NCBI RefSeq assembly: GCF_008831285.2
Contig: NW_022204716.1
Location: 1-31,997 of the forward strand
From: Nymphaea colorata
Lineage: Eukaryota > Streptophyta > Magnoliopsida > Nymphaeales > Nymphaeaceae
Direction of reading: 5' to 3'
Length of the DNA stretch: 31,997 nucleotides
Shown here: piece by piece, positions 30,080 through 31,997 of the stretch
Position numbering within the stretch: the stretch's first letter is position 1
Layout: every line of letters starts with the position of its first letter
Translations under genes and position numbers: made by a program
Notes under the pieces: generated by a model
What the model was told of the DNA's origin: nothing
What the model saw: the letters and a program-made list of their open reading frames with translations, nothing else
The model's database searches: none

Positions 30080-30422
30080 CTGCGTACGGTTGTGATTTTT
30101 GGGGATTTTCCATTTCATTTATGAAAATGGGATGATTTTTCTGCATGTCGCTAAAGTATGAAGACAGTGCACCCAAGGACTGTCCGCATCGAATAGAGTC
30201 TTCCCTGTGCCTGCATTTTCATATTCGCTTTGCGATAAGTGACTTTTTGTGGGAATCCGAATCACAAACTTTTTATTCATTTCGAGGGACTTCAAGTCAC
30301 AACTAACAACCTACAGTTCTTTCCCCCTTCGGCTGAGAGCACGAAAAAGCGGAGAGTGTTCTTAATATACTTCGGCAGCTAACAGTGGAAATTTATATTG
30401 AATACGTCAAAATTATATTCAT
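30080..30422 (-). pseudogene. Conserved protein-like fragment, unit 2
   Basis: Second copy of 26380-26754. KKFVIRIPTKSHLSQSEYEN and LFDADSPWVHCL are kept, but a TGA interrupts the region just upstream (about 30285-30295) and several bases differ by indel. Start and end are unclear. Confidence 0.35.
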
Positions 30423-30441
30423 CCCAAGTTATAAATAAACG

Positions 30442-30714
30442 ATGGGTAAGAAAAATAAAAATAATTTTCCGCATTATTTTTGATTATCTTACACTCCTAA
30501 GGGTTCTTTGATGGTAAACCATTTTTTATCCCATTTTTTCCTCTTATTTTTCTGGGGATGTGAGGGTGCCAACCGAAATTTGGGAGGCTGGGTGGTATCC
30601 CAAAGGGCCAAAATGAACAAGAAGTTTAATCACATATCCACAAGACTATTTTTTAAGCATTTCATAGTTATCTTCAGTATGTCGTCCTTCGATGATGCCC
30701 AAATGATGAATTGA
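30442..30714 (+). CDS. Small hydrophobic protein, copy 2
   Basis: From the ATG at 30442 the frame is lost early (one T seems missing near 30490, and other changes lie near 30460). From 30510 it is open: MVNHFLSHFFLLFFWGCEGA, then NRNLGGWVVSQRAKMNKK and FKHFIVIFSMSSFDDAQMMN to TGA 30712. The Phe-rich segment could span a membrane. Together with copy 1 it suggests an ancestral protein of about 90 aa. Confidence 0.4.
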
Positions 30715-31167
30715 TGAACAGCATCTACTCTCACTGGGCAAGAAGCTAAGATGCTCTTTATTTTGTAGCAAACCCAAATAGCAAGAACCTATTTTGCTGT
30801 TTTTTATTAGTGATTGGATGTAGGAAGGAAAAAGGATAGATCACGATGGGTAAGAGATAATTTTATGAGTGAAACATCCCTCCTCATTCATCAAGCAGTA
30901 TGAGAGAAGAGGGATTGCTTATCTGGGATGCAAGCATGAAGGCTATTCATTCGTTAGCTCATTCGTTCTTGAGGATCAGCTACCTTTCTGCCGGGGAATC
31001 GGATCGAAAGATGGATAATATGAGGGATTAGTAAATAGGAGGTGGAGGGAGTGGAGATAAGGGAAGAGCAAGCAAAGACCCCGCCATCCCTTCATAAAGA
31101 ACAGACTTATTAATCGAAGGGAATAAACTCTCTATCAATATCGATATCATTCACCGCATCTGCAGGA
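30715..31167. other. Intergenic region, unit 2
   Basis: About 450 bases. The first ~240 resemble 27051-27290. The remainder is unrelated purine-rich sequence (for example aggaggtggagggagtgg near 31037) where unit 1 carries the 27348 gene. No supported gene. Confidence 0.5.
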
Positions 31168-31862
31168 TCAAAGTAACCCCTCCCCCATAATCTCGACCAT
31201 CGGATCTGCCAATATGATCAGCCGGTGGTAGCCCTTGGGACAGAACCTTCGATTGAAGCTATATTCCTTGTCTGGCTCATGATGACACTGAAGGCCGTAT
31301 CTCCTTGGAAGAATGCGTTGCTCGTATAGCGTACTCACAAAGCCATAGGGTGCTCCCAGATGCTATCTTGCTGTGCCTGGACTACAAATATAAGCTTCAG
31401 TGAAAATTACGGTCTTTCGGCATCGTAAGTGGAACGGGGACCCTCGATTAATTCGAAGCTCCATCACTGAGGCAGTTGCATTCCTTTCAGATTATGATAC
31501 CCACATGTAGTTATCATCCATCATGATTCCCTTGACCCCCATTAGTGGTCCCTGAAGGCTAGCCGTATACTATTGAATCAGCATTCTACCAACCTTATAA
31601 GTCTTGAGGATGAATACGTTCCAGGCGGATCCCAAAGACCATCGAGATGGGTTGAGAACTCAGCCGCCAGTTTAACAGCATCGAACCTGTTGCAGATATG
31701 ATGACGCTTTTGGCTGTTGATCAGCTTGAGTTGGCGCTATGTAGTCGGTTGATAGCAGTCATATTGGGCTCGATCATATTGCCTGACCCCTGCCAGTCTA
31801 AGGAACCGCAAAGGCTATGGTAATGAGAAGGCAGTGAGGAAAGTAGGTGAATCTGTGATTGT
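31168..31862 (-). pseudogene. Trp-rich secreted protein family, copy D
   Basis: The 5' half (about 31480-31862) is nearly copy C, including its TGA after AANSS and the disrupted GYAF block, with further one-base gaps. The 3' half is different: FFQGDTAFSVIMSQTRNI and CPKGYHRLIILADP resemble copies A/B more than C, ending at TGA 31170-31168. It looks like a mosaic pseudogene, read through poor-quality sequence near the right edge. Confidence 0.6.
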
Positions 31863-31997
31863 TTTTATATTATGAACAACTCTAAATCCAAAGAAAAATG
31901 CTGTTTCGTTGCTGGTGACTAACTAAATATTCGTATGAAAAATTATTTGCCATGATCGTGGTTTTGGTAATATTAATATCTTCATTTGAAACCGCGG

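Larger units (their letters stand above)
28690..31997. repeat. Right-hand segmental duplication, unit 2
   Basis: Second unit, in the same order as unit 1: small-gene relic (28711), copy B (29236), fragment (30080-30422), small gene (30442) and copy D (31168). The gene at 27348 is missing. The last ~520 bases (31480-31997) match 28120-28640 closely, with many one-base gaps, and run to the window edge. Confidence 0.85.

Noticed and set aside
1-31997. Mobile elements (transposase, reverse transcriptase, terminal repeats)
   Set aside because: I found no transposase or RT motifs and no inverted terminal repeats. The repeats seen are direct segmental or coding duplications.

Overview
This window is nuclear DNA of a ciliate that reads TAA and TAG as glutamine and stops only at TGA. 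With that code the first 8.4 kb is one open frame, and most of the broken-looking frames elsewhere become whole genes. Most remaining breaks close when 19-23-base GT...AG introns are removed. There are three 5S rRNA genes. No telomere is visible and genes sit close together on both strands, so this is an internal piece of a long chromosome or contig. I cannot name the species.

Layout. (1) 1-8390 is the 3' part of a giant coiled-coil gene with a nearly perfect 1,092-base (364-codon) coding tandem repeat. (2) 8.4-14.8 kb is a segmental duplication. The cassette is a coiled-coil gene (+), a convergent basic protein of unknown function (-) and a 5S gene (-). It occurs twice, followed by a third, lone 5S gene. 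(3) 14.9-25.0 kb is a compact, ordinary gene neighbourhood: an uncharacterised membrane-anchored protein, a FAM166/CIMIP2-like ciliary protein, an ABHD17-like hydrolase, an EF-hand-like protein, a small Myb-like protein, a glucosamine-6-phosphate acetyltransferase, a four-pass membrane protein, an ALG13-like glycosyltransferase subunit, an R1R2R3 Myb factor and two coiled-coil proteins. (4) 25.0-32.0 kb is a second, more decayed duplication of about 3.4-3.7 kb. It carries four copies of a Trp-rich secreted protein family plus small satellite genes. Two of the copies share inherited lesions and are pseudogenes.

The genes show no operon logic. The recurring themes are structural, ciliary and coiled-coil proteins and local duplication. 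Several frames lack a single base inside a short homopolymer, and such differences become more common toward the right end. I read these as sequence errors, but real frameshifts cannot be excluded from one sequence.
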